From contig CASDTH010000043.1 of the NCBI GenBank assembly GCA_949283655.1, forward strand, positions 52,325 to 116,324: 64,000 bases of DNA. Direction: 5' to 3'. The stretch is from an uncultured bacterium (lineage in GTDB: Bacteria; Bacillota; Clostridia; Oscillospirales; Acutalibacteraceae). Shown one piece after another: positions 55,855-64,000 of this stretch. Within the stretch, counting starts at the first letter, position 1. Each line of letters opens with the position of its first letter. The notes under the pieces were generated by a model. That model was not told the origin of the DNA. It saw only the letters and a program-made list of their open reading frames with translations, and did not search any database. The translations under genes were made by a program, and so were the position numbers.

Positions 55855-57357
55855 CTAAACCGCCTTGGGCGTTTCATCAGATGCAAGCGTTAATATCGCT
55901 TCCTGGCTAAACTGCTCCCTGGTAAGCTCTCCGGCCTTGCGGTGGTTGGCAAGCACGATGATCCTGTCGGCCATCCCCATAAGCTCGACCATTTCAGAGG
56001 ATACCATCAGAATGGAATGGCCCTGTGCTACCAGTTCATCCATCAGCTTATAAATCTCCTGCTTTGCGCCAACATCGATCCCTCTGGTTGGTTCGTCAAA
56101 GATCAGAATTTCCGGATTCGGCGCAAGGGCCTTTGCCACCGCAACCTTCTGCTGGTTCCCGCCGCTGAGATTTTGGGCCAGCTGGGAAAGCGACGGGGTC
56201 TTAATCCGCAGCTTATCACGGAACTCCGATGCAATGCGCGCCGCGCTCTTATCCCTCATCAGGCCGAAGCGCGTCAGGTTTTTTAAATTGGCGGACGAGA
56301 TATTGTCCAACACGTTGGCGCGCAAAAAAATCCCCTGCAGCTTTCTATCCTCCGGAATCATGCCCAAACCAAAACGAATGCCATCGTGCGGGCTTTTCAT
56401 ATTTATAAGCTTGCCCTTTATCGTGATGGTACCTTCGGATTTTTCCGAGGCGCCGTAGATTGCATTCATTAATTCTGTACGACCGGCTCCAACCAAGCCG
56501 GCAAAGCCCAGAATCTCTCCTCGACGCAGGTCAAAAGAGATATTTTCCACGCCTGGAGCCGTCATATTCTCCACCTTTAAAACCACATCTCCCAAAGAGA
56601 CGTTCCGCACCGGGAAGGAATCGCTGATATCTCTGCCTACCATCAGCTTAATCAGCTCCGCCTTGTTCGTCTTTGCAGTCTCCAGCGTATCTATGTAGCG
56701 GCCATCCCGCATAACGGTGATTCGATCGGCAAGCGCGAAGGTCTCCTCAAAAATATGAGAGATATAAATGATCGTCACACCATTCTGCTTTAGCCGCCTG
56801 ATGGTATCAAACAGGAACTGGGTCTCATGCACGGTCAGCGAAGAGGTCGGCTCATCCAGAATCAAAATCCTGACATTCCTTGAAATCGCGCGCACAATCT
56901 CCACCAACTGCCTTTGGGCAACGCTGAGCTCGCTTACAATTGCCGTTGCGTCAATATCGATATGAAAATCTTCCAGTATTTTTTTACACTCGCGTTCCAC
57001 CTTTTGCCGGTTATACAGCAATTTTCCTCCCCGCCGCTCCCCGACAAACACATTTTCTGCGACTGACAGCGATGGAATCAGGTTTAATTCCTGATAAACG
57101 GTGACAATGCCATGCTCGATTGTATCCTTTGGCCCGATGGACAAAAACTCCTTATTATCAAGGAAGATCTTGCCGCTATCCGGCCGAATGGCGCCGGAAA
57201 TACATTTGATCAGCGTGGACTTTCCCGCTCCGTTTTCTCCCACCAGTGCGTGCACCTCGCCCTTTTTCAGCGAAAAGCCCACGTTATCCAGTGCCTTTAC
57301 GCCCGGGTACGCTTTGCTGATGCCCTCAAGCCTCAGGATATCGTCATGATTTGGCAA
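55855..57357 (-). CDS. Sugar ABC transporter ATP-binding protein (RbsA/MglA type)
   Basis: The 500-residue product contains two ABC domains. The first has Walker A GENGAGKST (Lys46), an LSVAQ signature and ILDEPTSSLT. The second has an atypical Walker A (GLVGAGRTEL), the NLSGGNQQK signature and FDEPTRGIDVGAK. This asymmetry is normal for RbsA-type ATPases. It energises the RbsC-type permease next to it. It is preceded by the binding-protein gene, across a strong stem-loop. Confidence 0.94.
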   Translation of the reverse strand: MPNHDDILRLEGISKAYPGVKALDNVGFSLKKGEVHALVGENGAGKSTLIKCISGAIRPDSGKIFLDNKEFLSIGPKDTIEHGIVTVYQELNLIPSLSVAENVFVGERRGGKLLYNRQKVERECKKILEDFHIDIDATAIVSELSVAQRQLVEIVRAISRNVRILILDEPTSSLTVHETQFLFDTIRRLKQNGVTIIYISHIFEETFALADRITVMRDGRYIDTLETAKTNKAELIKLMVGRDISDSFPVRNVSLGDVVLKVENMTAPGVENISFDLRRGEILGFAGLVGAGRTELMNAIYGASEKSEGTITIKGKLINMKSPHDGIRFGLGMIPEDRKLQGIFLRANVLDNISSANLKNLTRFGLMRDKSAARIASEFRDKLRIKTPSLSQLAQNLSGGNQQKVAVAKALAPNPEILIFDEPTRGIDVGAKQEIYKLMDELVAQGHSILMVSSEMVELMGMADRIIVLANHRKAGELTREQFSQEAILTLASDETPKAV

Positions 57358-57421
57358 CGTTCTTCCCCCTTTCCGCAGTTTTTTCAGCGCCCCGCGCCGT
57401 GCTGCGTTTTTCTTTTGTGGG

Positions 57422-57465
57422 AAGGGATCAAAGCTTCTGCCCCTTCGGGCGGGCTTTGATCCCTT
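57422..57465 (-). promoter_or_regulatory. Intercistronic stem-loop between the binding-protein and ATPase genes
   Basis: A perfect 13-base stem (AAGGGATCAAAGC with GCTTTGATCCCTT) with an inner GCCC/GGGC stem lies 21 bases after the binding-protein stop. With no T-tract, it is best read as an mRNA-stabilising element that raises binding-protein levels over transporter levels, as is known for other binding-protein operons. Confidence 0.65.
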
Positions 57466-57486
57466 CTGTCTATCCTGCGAAAACGG

Positions 57487-58482
57487 TTATCGCCAAGATG
57501 AGGCGTCTAACTCTTCCTGAGCGTTATCGCTGTTGATCGGCGTGAACAAATCGTAACCCGCTGTATCCTGTGCAGCCTCCACGTCGCCGGATTCCATCAG
57601 GATATCGGCAGCGCTGAAAACCTGCTCGCACTTCACGTTCAGCGTCTGGCTCAACGTTCCGCGCACTGCGGATCCCTTGATGATCGCCTGGAGCACATCC
57701 TGATTGCCGTCCGCTCCGACGATTACGGCCTTGCTCTGGTCTCTGCCGGATGCATTATAGAACTCATACACGCCGATTGCGCATTCGTCATTGTAGCAAA
57801 GCCACACGTTGACGTCCGGATTCGCCTGAACGATATTTTCCGCTGCGGACATTGCCTCGGCAGTGTTGCCGGGGGAATTCTCTGCCACAAGGGCGTCTTC
57901 ACCCCAAAGCTCCTTCGCCCTGGCCACCATGCCCTCAGAGCGCTTACTGTTGTTTTCATTGTCAAGGCTCGTCATGGCCGCTGCAACGACGGGCGTATCG
58001 CCGAGCACCTTATCCGCTTCGCTCTTTGCAAGGTTTGTAATCTCGGCTCCTACCTCTCTCGGATCGCCCGCCATATAGACGTCTGGCATTTCGCTGTCCT
58101 CATAGCGGTAATTGTGGCCAAATATCCAAATATTGTTTTCCTTTGCTTTCGCCAGAGCATCCTCGACGGCGGCAATATTAATGGGATTGATAAAGATCGC
58201 GTCAACATCCATCGTAATAAAGTTCTCGATGATCTCCACCTGGCTTGCAGGGTTCGAAGCGTCGCCGGATTGCACGATGACGTCCCAGCCATGGGCGGCG
58301 CCGGCCTCCTCAAGCCAGTGCGCAAGGTTTGTGAAAAACTCCGTCTCCATTGCGAAGATGCAAACGCCCATGACCGGGGCATCCCCCTTGCCGTCTTCCG
58401 CGGGCGCTTTTCCGCAAGCAGCCAAGCTTGCCACGAGCGTCAACGCAAGCACAAAGCATACGATTTTTTTCATTCTTTTCAT
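57487..58482 (-). CDS. Sugar-binding lipoprotein of an ABC transporter
   Basis: The 331-residue product has a lipoprotein signal (MKRMKKIVCFVLALTLVAS, lipobox LAAC with Cys about residue 22) and a periplasmic-binding-protein type 1 fold of the RbsB/XylF class (VMGVCIFAMETEFF, VDAIFINPINIAAVEDAL, VIVGADGNQDVLQAI). The ATG at 58482 lies 9 bases after AAAGGA. Earlier in-frame codons run through the leader and are not coding. It captures the sugar for the ATPase and permease downstream. Its ligand is not evident, but a beta-glucoside fits the neighbours. Confidence 0.93.
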   Translation of the reverse strand: MKRMKKIVCFVLALTLVASLAACGKAPAEDGKGDAPVMGVCIFAMETEFFTNLAHWLEEAGAAHGWDVIVQSGDASNPASQVEIIENFITMDVDAIFINPINIAAVEDALAKAKENNIWIFGHNYRYEDSEMPDVYMAGDPREVGAEITNLAKSEADKVLGDTPVVAAAMTSLDNENNSKRSEGMVARAKELWGEDALVAENSPGNTAEAMSAAENIVQANPDVNVWLCYNDECAIGVYEFYNASGRDQSKAVIVGADGNQDVLQAIIKGSAVRGTLSQTLNVKCEQVFSAADILMESGDVEAAQDTAGYDLFTPINSDNAQEELDASSWR

Positions 58483-58709
58483 GATGATGACCATTCCTTT
58501 CCGCTGCGCCGGCAGGCTGTAAACGTGAGCGCAACCGCCCGTTTGGCTGCGGCGCCAGCAACTGCGTTTCAACACTTTCCTCTTTTCGCATGAGCGCGTG
58601 AAAACGGCCCGCCATTTTTGAACCTCTGCTGCTTTCTCAAGCCGTTTCGCGCCGTACCTCTGATGCCTTGCTTTGTATTTTTCTATTTTTCCCTTTTCCA
58701 CCCTTCTCC

Positions 58710-58744
58710 ATGCGTAATCTGTTTGCTGACTCAATGCATAATCT
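58710..58744 (-). promoter_or_regulatory. Direct repeats upstream of the binding-protein gene, candidate response-regulator sites
   Basis: On the minus strand AGATTATGCAT (58744-58734) and AGATTACGCAT (58720-58710) form an 11-base direct repeat with one mismatch and 24-base spacing. A third ATGCAT lies at 58759-58764. Tandem sites of this kind suit an AraC-type dimer such as the response regulator encoded at 61576-63192. Confidence 0.45.
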
Positions 58745-58813
58745 CTATCATTCTCTGTATGCATACGTCTCAGGCCCTAAAAATAAATAAATATTATGCA
58801 TCTCTTTGTCTAT

Positions 58814-58822
58814 ATTTTAGCA
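58814..58822 (-). promoter_or_regulatory. Possible extended -10 promoter of the ABC operon
   Basis: TGCTAAAAT on the minus strand (58822-58814) is an extended -10 box without a convincing -35, as often seen at activator-dependent promoters. It would give a leader of about 320 bases. A promoter nearer the gene, below the direct repeats, is also possible. Confidence 0.35.
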
Positions 58823-58889
58823 TAGTGCTCCCATTGTGAATAGTAACGTAATTTTAAGAAATAGGGGGAGAATCTTCAGATAAATAGGC

Positions 58890-58919
58890 AAAAAAAGCCT
58901 GTCTGGCCATCAGACAAGC
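58890..58919 (-). terminator. Terminator of the two-component/ABC-like operon
   Basis: On the minus strand GCTTGTCTG pairs with CAGACAGGC and is followed by seven T. It ends the transcript of the regulator genes and separates it from the binding-protein operon. Confidence 0.88.
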
Positions 58920-58996
58920 TCTTAACTATAGAACAGGTTCCGTTTTGAAAAGGCTCCAAGCGGCCGCCCACAGTGCGTTATTGATGGTATTTCCTA

Positions 58997-60424
58997 TCAC
59001 AAGAGTTCCCTTGGTTGAAATTCAGCCATCTCACTGCAAAGATCTCTTAAATTTCGTTTCCGCGTATCCAATACAAGAACCGCCATTCCATGATTGGCAA
59101 GGTCCTGAAGGATCTCCTGAAGTTCTTTGCAGCCATTCTCATCCAGTCCGCGCGTGGGGCGGTCCAGCACAATCAGCAAGCATTGCATCAATACGGCCCG
59201 TTTTGCAAGGATTCGTAAATTCAGCAGAGGCTCCTCCCGATGCTCTTCCATTGCCCGATCCGCCTGGCGGATTAGATCTTTTTCCTCCTGTGCAACAAGC
59301 CTTCTGACGCTCTTATGCAGCCTAGGGAGGCGGCTCTCCATCCAGGCAGAAGAAATATAGATGTTATCCAGCGCGCCGAAATTGGGGATAATCGTTTTCT
59401 CCGCCAACAAACTCTCCACCGCACATATTCGCCTGAGCGATTTCCAGCGCATCGTCTTCCCGGCATACTCCTCCTCCATAAAGCGAAAAGAAGCGGCCGT
59501 AAATTTGCCTGAAGCAAAGCTCTGCATCAAGCATGCCGCATAGTGCTCATCCGGGCAAGCAATCCCCGTCAGGCGCCCCCGGCACGCTTCAAAGGAGCAC
59601 GCCCTGTCGAGCACTGTCAACTGCCGCGCCGTGAGAACAGCTGTGCCCTGCTCCTGAAAAAGGGCAGGTTCCTCCGCTTCCGCAGAATACTGCGCCAACT
59701 CCCCATATGCCTTCAGCAGATCAATGGTTACTTCTTCCCTGCTGGCTGTTTTCACTCTGGCGCCGCTGCGCATGATGACAAAACGATCGGCGAAAAACAA
59801 CCGTTCATCCGCACGGTTGGAAAGCAGGATGATTGTTTTTCCTTCTGCGGCCAGCTTTTTCAAAAGCCTCTCAAGCTCCACGATATCCGCGCTGTGCTGA
59901 AACAGCGGCAGGCAATCTAAAAAAAAGAATCTGGCCCCATGCATGGCATAACGGATAATCTCCAGCAGAATACACTGCGCCTTACTAAGTTGGCCAACCT
60001 TCCTGTGGGCATCAATTCCACCCAGATCATACTGCTTGAGCACGCGGCGCGTCTGGCTTTCGTAGCTATTTTTCCGGATATACAGCTTCCAAAGCGGAAC
60101 TTGCCCGAATATGCATAAATTCTCTGCCACAGAAAAATTGGGCAGCAGGCGGCTTTCCTCCCATATAAACGCAAATAGAGCCGCCGCAGGGTTTTTGCCA
60201 GGGCTCCAATGCACATCAACGCCGTCAATCAGCAGCCGCATACTCCATTCACCCGACAGCTTCCCGGCCAGCAGCTGCATAAATGCGGTTTTGCCCGCAT
60301 TATGCGCGCCAAACAGGCAACATATCTCGCCGCTATTGGCACTGAAATGAAAATGATCCAGCACAGCAAGCTTTAAAAAACGGCCGCATGCGTTTTCAAC
60401 GCGCAGAGCTTCCTTTTCTATCAT
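58997..60424 (-). CDS. Degenerate RbsA-like ABC ATPase, probable regulatory protein
   Basis: The 475-residue product keeps the two-domain layout of RbsA-type ATPases but has lost key residues. Domain 1 has an intact P-loop (GAHNAGKT, Lys45), but the signature is GQLSKAQ instead of LSGGQ, and Walker B is FFFLD170-Cys171 without the catalytic Glu. Domain 2 lacks a P-loop (CPDEHYAA in its place), and its Walker B reads VLD421-Arg422. ATP binding may remain, but hydrolysis is doubtful. Its start overlaps the histidine-kinase stop by 4 bases, so it is part of the signalling operon rather than a transporter. It probably modulates the kinase or docks on the permease. This is inference. Confidence 0.7.
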   Translation of the reverse strand: MIEKEALRVENACGRFLKLAVLDHFHFSANSGEICCLFGAHNAGKTAFMQLLAGKLSGEWSMRLLIDGVDVHWSPGKNPAAALFAFIWEESRLLPNFSVAENLCIFGQVPLWKLYIRKNSYESQTRRVLKQYDLGGIDAHRKVGQLSKAQCILLEIIRYAMHGARFFFLDCLPLFQHSADIVELERLLKKLAAEGKTIILLSNRADERLFFADRFVIMRSGARVKTASREEVTIDLLKAYGELAQYSAEAEEPALFQEQGTAVLTARQLTVLDRACSFEACRGRLTGIACPDEHYAACLMQSFASGKFTAASFRFMEEEYAGKTMRWKSLRRICAVESLLAEKTIIPNFGALDNIYISSAWMESRLPRLHKSVRRLVAQEEKDLIRQADRAMEEHREEPLLNLRILAKRAVLMQCLLIVLDRPTRGLDENGCKELQEILQDLANHGMAVLVLDTRKRNLRDLCSEMAEFQPRELL

Positions 60425-61440
60425 TGCTTCTCCATCTCTCCGGGAGGCGGCCAGGGCAACGCGATTTCAATTTGGGTTCCAAACCCCTCCGTGCTTTCTA
60501 AATTCAGGCCGAACTCCTTCCCGTATAAATATTGTATCCGGCGATTGATATTCCGCAGGGCGATTCCTGTGCCCCTGCCGGAGCCGCCATCAGGGGTAGG
60601 GGCTATTTCAGAATAGATCGCGCGATTGATTTCCCTCAGCTTCTCCTGGCTCATGCCTACGCCGTCATCCGCTACATACAAATATAACCGACTCGGAGTG
60701 CGGGATATAGAGATTGTCACGCTCCCCTTCCCGGATTTTTTCTCAAGCCCATGGAATACCGCATTCTCTACCAGCGGCTGTATCATCAGCTTTGGAATCG
60801 GATATCCCCAGATCGAAATATCGTCCTCAGGGATATTTACCACCAGAGAAAAGCGCTTGGAAAACCGATAGCCCTGAATGACAAAATACCGTTTGATATT
60901 ATTCAATTCCTTGCCCAGCGAAACAATATCGCCGCTATGGCTGATGCTGTACCGAAAAAACGCCGCAAGAGCCTCCGCCATCTCGGCGGCGCTGTCGGCC
61001 CCCTCCGCATATGCAAGGCCGCGAACGGAATCCAGCGTGTTGTATAGGAAGTGCGGATTGATCTGATGCTGAAGCATGGAAAATTTGATCTGGCTTGCGA
61101 TTTCTCGGTTATCGTATTCTTCCTCCAGCCCCTGCTTAAATTGGGCGGCTGCATTCACCCAATTATCATAAAGCAGCATCTCAAAAGGATCCGTAGGGAT
61201 TCCCGCCTGAGTAAGCTCTGCCTGGATTCCAGTCTGACCGACGCGCTTTGAAATACGCAGCAGAGGGAGGATGAGCCAGATCAACAGCCCCGCGGTAGGA
61301 ATGGCGGTTGTGCAAAAAATCAGCAGGCCGGAAAACCACTCCTCACGGCAAAAAAGCAAAATGGACGCCATCAGCCCGGAGGCAGACAGGGTGGCCAAGG
61401 CCGCTACAATTTTGATTCCCGTGCGATGCTTTCGTTTCAT
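60421..61440 (-). CDS. YesM/LytS-type sensor histidine kinase
   Basis: The 339-residue product has two membrane segments (about 8-29 and 36-60) with almost no extracytoplasmic loop between them, a HAMP-like linker, the His_kinase motif LQHQINPHFLYNTL with phospho-acceptor His130, and a GHKL ATPase domain (PLVENAVFHG N-box, ADDGVG, GTGIALRNINRR). Usual YesM kinases have a large extracellular sensor, so this one must sense through a partner, most simply the degenerate ABC protein or the sugar transporter. It is translationally coupled to the former. Confidence 0.88.
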   Translation of the reverse strand: MKRKHRTGIKIVAALATLSASGLMASILLFCREEWFSGLLIFCTTAIPTAGLLIWLILPLLRISKRVGQTGIQAELTQAGIPTDPFEMLLYDNWVNAAAQFKQGLEEEYDNREIASQIKFSMLQHQINPHFLYNTLDSVRGLAYAEGADSAAEMAEALAAFFRYSISHSGDIVSLGKELNNIKRYFVIQGYRFSKRFSLVVNIPEDDISIWGYPIPKLMIQPLVENAVFHGLEKKSGKGSVTISISRTPSRLYLYVADDGVGMSQEKLREINRAIYSEIAPTPDGGSGRGTGIALRNINRRIQYLYGKEFGLNLESTEGFGTQIEIALPWPPPGEMEKQ

Positions 61441-61575
61441 GCCAATCTTCTTCCAATTCTATAAATGAAGTCCGCAACTGCTGTAGAGCTTAACCAGCCG
61501 CCCAAATTCCTTGCACGGCTTGTAAAAACACAGCCGTAAGCAGCGCCACAGCAGGCGGCGACAGGCCTATAGGCA

Positions 61576-63192
61576 TTAAAGAATGCTGTGCATTTTTTGA
61601 TAGATGGAAGGATTTACGCCCGTATACTGCCGGAAAAGCCTCGAAAAATATTTCACATCACGGTATCCGACCTCATAGCACACGCTTTTCACAATTGCAT
61701 TTGACCCCGCCAACAGCTCCTTGGCCCGCTCCATCCTGGCCTTGAGCAGGTGCTCAGAATAGGTCATCCCCGTTTTATTTTTCAGTAGCCCCGACAGATA
61801 TGCCGGATTCAATCCGACCGCTGCCGCAATATCATCCAATTGGATATCTTCGGAGAAATGGGTAGAGATATACCGCAGCGCCGTGCGCACGTGCCGGTCG
61901 TTCCACATCATCTGGCTCTCCAGATAACGCGAGAACTGCTGCTCCAGAATCCGGCCAACCTCCTCATACAGCTGCTTGGGCTTCTCAACCGTTTCGCAGA
62001 GCCAATTGATATAGTTCTGTTGCCCCTCCGCCATCTGATCGAGCTCACCAAGGCTCCCAGCTACAGAAAACAGCTCGTTGGCAAAGCGCCGCAACGCCAG
62101 CCTGCTTTTGACGCCCTGCATGCCCACATCCCCAACGTATGTGGAGGCCAGCAAGTGCTCAAAATCCTCACGGTCAAGATTCGTAAAGGTTAGGCGAAGC
62201 TTCTCCTCCCATGAATCCTCTGTCAGCACAGGCAGAAGCTCTGACACAAAGCTGCTGGAAATCTCACTGTATAAATAAGCCGAGCCGCGCTCGTTGAGAA
62301 AGCGGCAATTCAGGCTAAACCTTGCCTGGCGCAAGCACTCCGGCAGCAACTCAGCCTCTGCCTTGCAGAAGCTAAGGCCCACTGTAGCATGACAGCCATC
62401 GTAAGCCTGGATATATCGATCCATTAGTCTAGCCGTTGTGTCTATCAATTTCCGAAAGGGCTCCTGCTCGTCCCTTCCCAGCGCTGTTAGAAAAAGAATG
62501 TCGCCCTCCAATTGTGCGTAGCCACACCGGTTTAAATAGGGAACCATTCGCTCCTCGCAAAGGGAGGTAAAATGCTGAAGCAGCTTTTGCACGCACAGCT
62601 CCTTGTTCTCCCACGGCGCTTCCAGCTTGACAACGCCGATACACACCGATGGAAATGCGCCTGCCGGCCAGGGGGCGCCCGTGTAGGAATCAGGGAAATG
62701 AGACACCGCCTCCCCTTCGATGATCCTCTCAAAAAAGGCACGCCACAGGTGCATATTCTTTTCCTTTATCGTAATTTGCAGGTTCTGGAAGGCAGTTTGC
62801 TTCTGCTGTGCTTCTTCAATAGCGAGGCAACTCTTTTTCAGCGCCATATTGAGCTCTTCCCGGTCTATGGGCTTTACCAGATAATCCGAAATATTAAAAT
62901 GGATGGCTTTCTTCGCATATTCAAACTCCTGATAGCCGCTAATGATAATAAATCGTGGCGCTATTTTTTCTTCAGAACATTTTTCAATGATCTCAAGCCC
63001 GTCTAATCCCGGCATGCGGATATCCAGAAGAACGATATCCGGACGCAGCTCCTGAATCAAGCGATACCCTTTCAAGCCATCCGTGGCCGAACCAACAATT
63101 TCCAGGTTCAATCTGTCCCACTCGCCCAATCGCTTGATGAGATTACAAATGATTGGCTCATCATCTATGATTATAACTTTCCGGCAACTCAT
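61576..63192 (-). CDS. AraC-type response regulator (YesN family)
   Basis: The 538-residue product has a receiver domain (VIIIDDEPIICNLIKRLGEW with acidic pair Asp10-Asp11, VLLDIRMPG with phosphorylated Asp57, and LVKPID Lys), a long helical middle region (about 130-420) and a C-terminal double-HTH AraC domain (RYISTHFSEDIQLDDIAAAVGLNPAYLSGLLKNKTGMT in parts and VGYRDVKYFSRLFRQYTGVNPSIYQK). It is first in the operon with the kinase and the ABC-like protein, and is expected to activate the ABC/glycosidase operon downstream. Confidence 0.92.
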   Translation of the reverse strand: MSCRKVIIIDDEPIICNLIKRLGEWDRLNLEIVGSATDGLKGYRLIQELRPDIVLLDIRMPGLDGLEIIEKCSEEKIAPRFIIISGYQEFEYAKKAIHFNISDYLVKPIDREELNMALKKSCLAIEEAQQKQTAFQNLQITIKEKNMHLWRAFFERIIEGEAVSHFPDSYTGAPWPAGAFPSVCIGVVKLEAPWENKELCVQKLLQHFTSLCEERMVPYLNRCGYAQLEGDILFLTALGRDEQEPFRKLIDTTARLMDRYIQAYDGCHATVGLSFCKAEAELLPECLRQARFSLNCRFLNERGSAYLYSEISSSFVSELLPVLTEDSWEEKLRLTFTNLDREDFEHLLASTYVGDVGMQGVKSRLALRRFANELFSVAGSLGELDQMAEGQQNYINWLCETVEKPKQLYEEVGRILEQQFSRYLESQMMWNDRHVRTALRYISTHFSEDIQLDDIAAAVGLNPAYLSGLLKNKTGMTYSEHLLKARMERAKELLAGSNAIVKSVCYEVGYRDVKYFSRLFRQYTGVNPSIYQKMHSIL

Positions 63193-63625
63193 TTATGACG
63201 ATCCCTTTCCGCAGAATACGCCCCAGATAAATCGCAGGGGCAAAGCTTCCGCCATCATTTATAAAATTGATCCTGTCATGTTGTCATTGAACACAGGCTG
63301 ACCGCAGGATGAAGCGCAGAAAAAAGCACTGCCCGGCACCCTGTCCAGGCATTATAGGTTACAATATTGTATATGAGGAATTTCACCATATTTCATCTGT
63401 TTACAGCAAATTCTTTATATATTGTACCATATCCTCATGAAAAAGTACAGTAAAACACTTCACTCACAACATTTTTCCAGGCCCTTTTCCTCTCAATCGC
63501 ATATTGCAGGGATGTAGCATGTCTCCTCATGCCATATTAGGCTGTCTTTTCCACCAGTTTTATTTTTGCGTGCCTCCACCGAAAAAACAGCAGAAAAATT
63601 TGTCTTTTTGTATATGTTAAAATGA
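63193..63625. other. Intergenic region upstream of the response regulator
   Basis: This AT-rich stretch of about 430 bases holds the probable regulator promoter (63421-63449) and no gene I can support. Its right edge meets the left end of an insertion sequence. Confidence 0.5.
63421..63449 (-). promoter_or_regulatory. Possible promoter of the two-component operon
   Basis: On the minus strand TACAAT (63426-63421) is preceded by TG at extended -10 spacing, and by a weak -35 (TGTACT, 63449-63444) at 17 bases. The leader to the regulator would be about 220 bases. Confidence 0.4.
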
Positions 63626-64000
63626 TGTGACCCCCAAAAAGAGGAAGTCAAAGGCTCACTATGGTAGAATGAAATCACCACAAACCATTCACCAAAAGAG
63701 AGGACAGAGACTTCCCATGAAGAGAGTAGCACAAGAAGCGCGAATCCGTCAAGGAGTCGTGAAGTATGCGGAGAAACACGGAAAAAGTGAAACGGCGCGG
63801 AAATACGGAGTAAGTCTGTCCAGCGTGAAGCGGTGGAGCAAGCGGTACGATGGGACATGGCAATCATTACAGGAACGATATCATCGCCCCCAGCATCATC
63901 CCAGGCAGCATACCGAGGCGGAAGAGGCAGCCATTGTGCAGGCGTTCGGAAAGGCATATATGCGATATGGTTGGGATGGCGTGTATGCAGAGCTCATCAA
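63626..64000 (+). mobile_element. Left end of an insertion sequence (truncated by window edge)
   Basis: A TGTGACCCCC-type end near 63626 precedes a transposase gene that runs off the window. The right end and terminal repeat are outside, so exact borders and family cannot be fixed. Confidence 0.55.
63717..64000 (+). CDS. Transposase N-terminal part (IS481/IS3-like, partial)
   Basis: About 94 codons are open from ATG 63717 to the window end with no stop. The product starts KRVAQEARIRQGVVKYAEKHG and continues with KSETARKYGVSLSSVKRWSKRYDG in segments, a winged-helix HTH, then the linker SLQERYHRPQHHPRQHT found in rve-type transposases. The DDE domain would lie beyond the window. The IS family is a guess, since both IS3- and IS481-type proteins have such N-termini. 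Confidence 0.75.
   Translation, partial: MKRVAQEARIRQGVVKYAEKHGKSETARKYGVSLSSVKRWSKRYDGTWQSLQERYHRPQHHPRQHTEAEEAAIVQAFGKAYMRYGWDGVYAELI

Noticed and set aside
63493..63957. 154-residue minus-strand frame at the right edge
   Set aside because: It is antisense to the transposase start and spans the insertion-sequence end. No coding signs.

Overview
The window reads as chromosomal DNA from a moderately GC-rich anaerobic member of the Bacillota, most likely class Clostridia (a gut-type Oscillospirales or Christensenellales relative). The grounds are the nusA-ylxR-ylxQ-infB operon, gatCAB, the dgt-dnaG-rpoD cluster, MecA, PadR, DUF3781 and DUF3842 proteins, a sensory-type [FeFe]-hydrogenase operon, strong GGAGG-type ribosome binding sites and frequent TTG/GTG starts. 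I saw no rRNA, tRNA, CRISPR or prophage genes. A transposase gene enters at the right edge.

Layout. 0-5 kb (+): cell-shape operon mreC-mreD-pbp2-minD, then mgsA with its own promoter. 5.2-9.5 kb (-): a DUF4015 protein and an unusual three-gene Rnf-like cluster (D-, E- and A-type membrane subunits only). 9.6-11.7 kb: mecA (+), rpe (-) and a nucleotidyltransferase (-). 11.8-15.6 kb (-): a GPH-type symporter and a GH2 beta-galactosidase. 15.8-16.7 kb: divergent PadR and XRE regulators around an intergenic region full of inverted repeats, followed by about 600 bp of noncoding repeat-like DNA. 17.3-28.9 kb (-): the rimP-nusA-ylxR-ylxQ-infB-rbfA-nrnA-truB-ribF-HAD operon, then rpsO and pnp. 29-34 kb (-): aspS-gatC-gatA-gatB. 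34.2-35 kb: a candidate small RNA and a small membrane protein. 35.2-38.3 kb (-): DUF3842, PHP and a GH13 amylase-like enzyme. 38.7-44.8 kb (+): an APH-fold protein lacking catalytic residues, rpmE, yigZ, and dgt-dnaG-rpoD. 45-47.7 kb (-): DRTGG / RsbW-like ATPase / HydS-like hydrogenase / DRTGG operon. 47.9-49.8 kb: a DUF3781 gene and an NCS2 purine permease with a structured leader.

50-63.2 kb (-) is one sugar-uptake regulon. Its upstream transcript encodes an AraC-type response regulator, a YesM-type histidine kinase and a degenerate ABC-ATPase-like protein. Its downstream transcript encodes a lipoprotein sugar-binding protein, an RbsA-type ATPase, an RbsC-type permease and an 801-residue enzyme-like protein of unrecognised family. 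After a terminator come a GH1 enzyme with 6-phospho-beta-glucosidase signature residues and a ROK kinase. The inferred logic is uptake of a beta-glucoside by ABC transport, phosphorylation by the ROK kinase and hydrolysis by GH1, with the two-component system and the ABC-like protein controlling expression.

The most interesting items are the two-component/degenerate-ABC trio, the unfamiliar 801-residue enzyme, the Rnf-like cluster without iron-sulfur subunits, the HydS-like sensory hydrogenase operon, the APH-fold pseudokinase, and several noncoding structures (16.2-16.45, 34.48-34.55, 49.7-49.8 and 58.7 kb).
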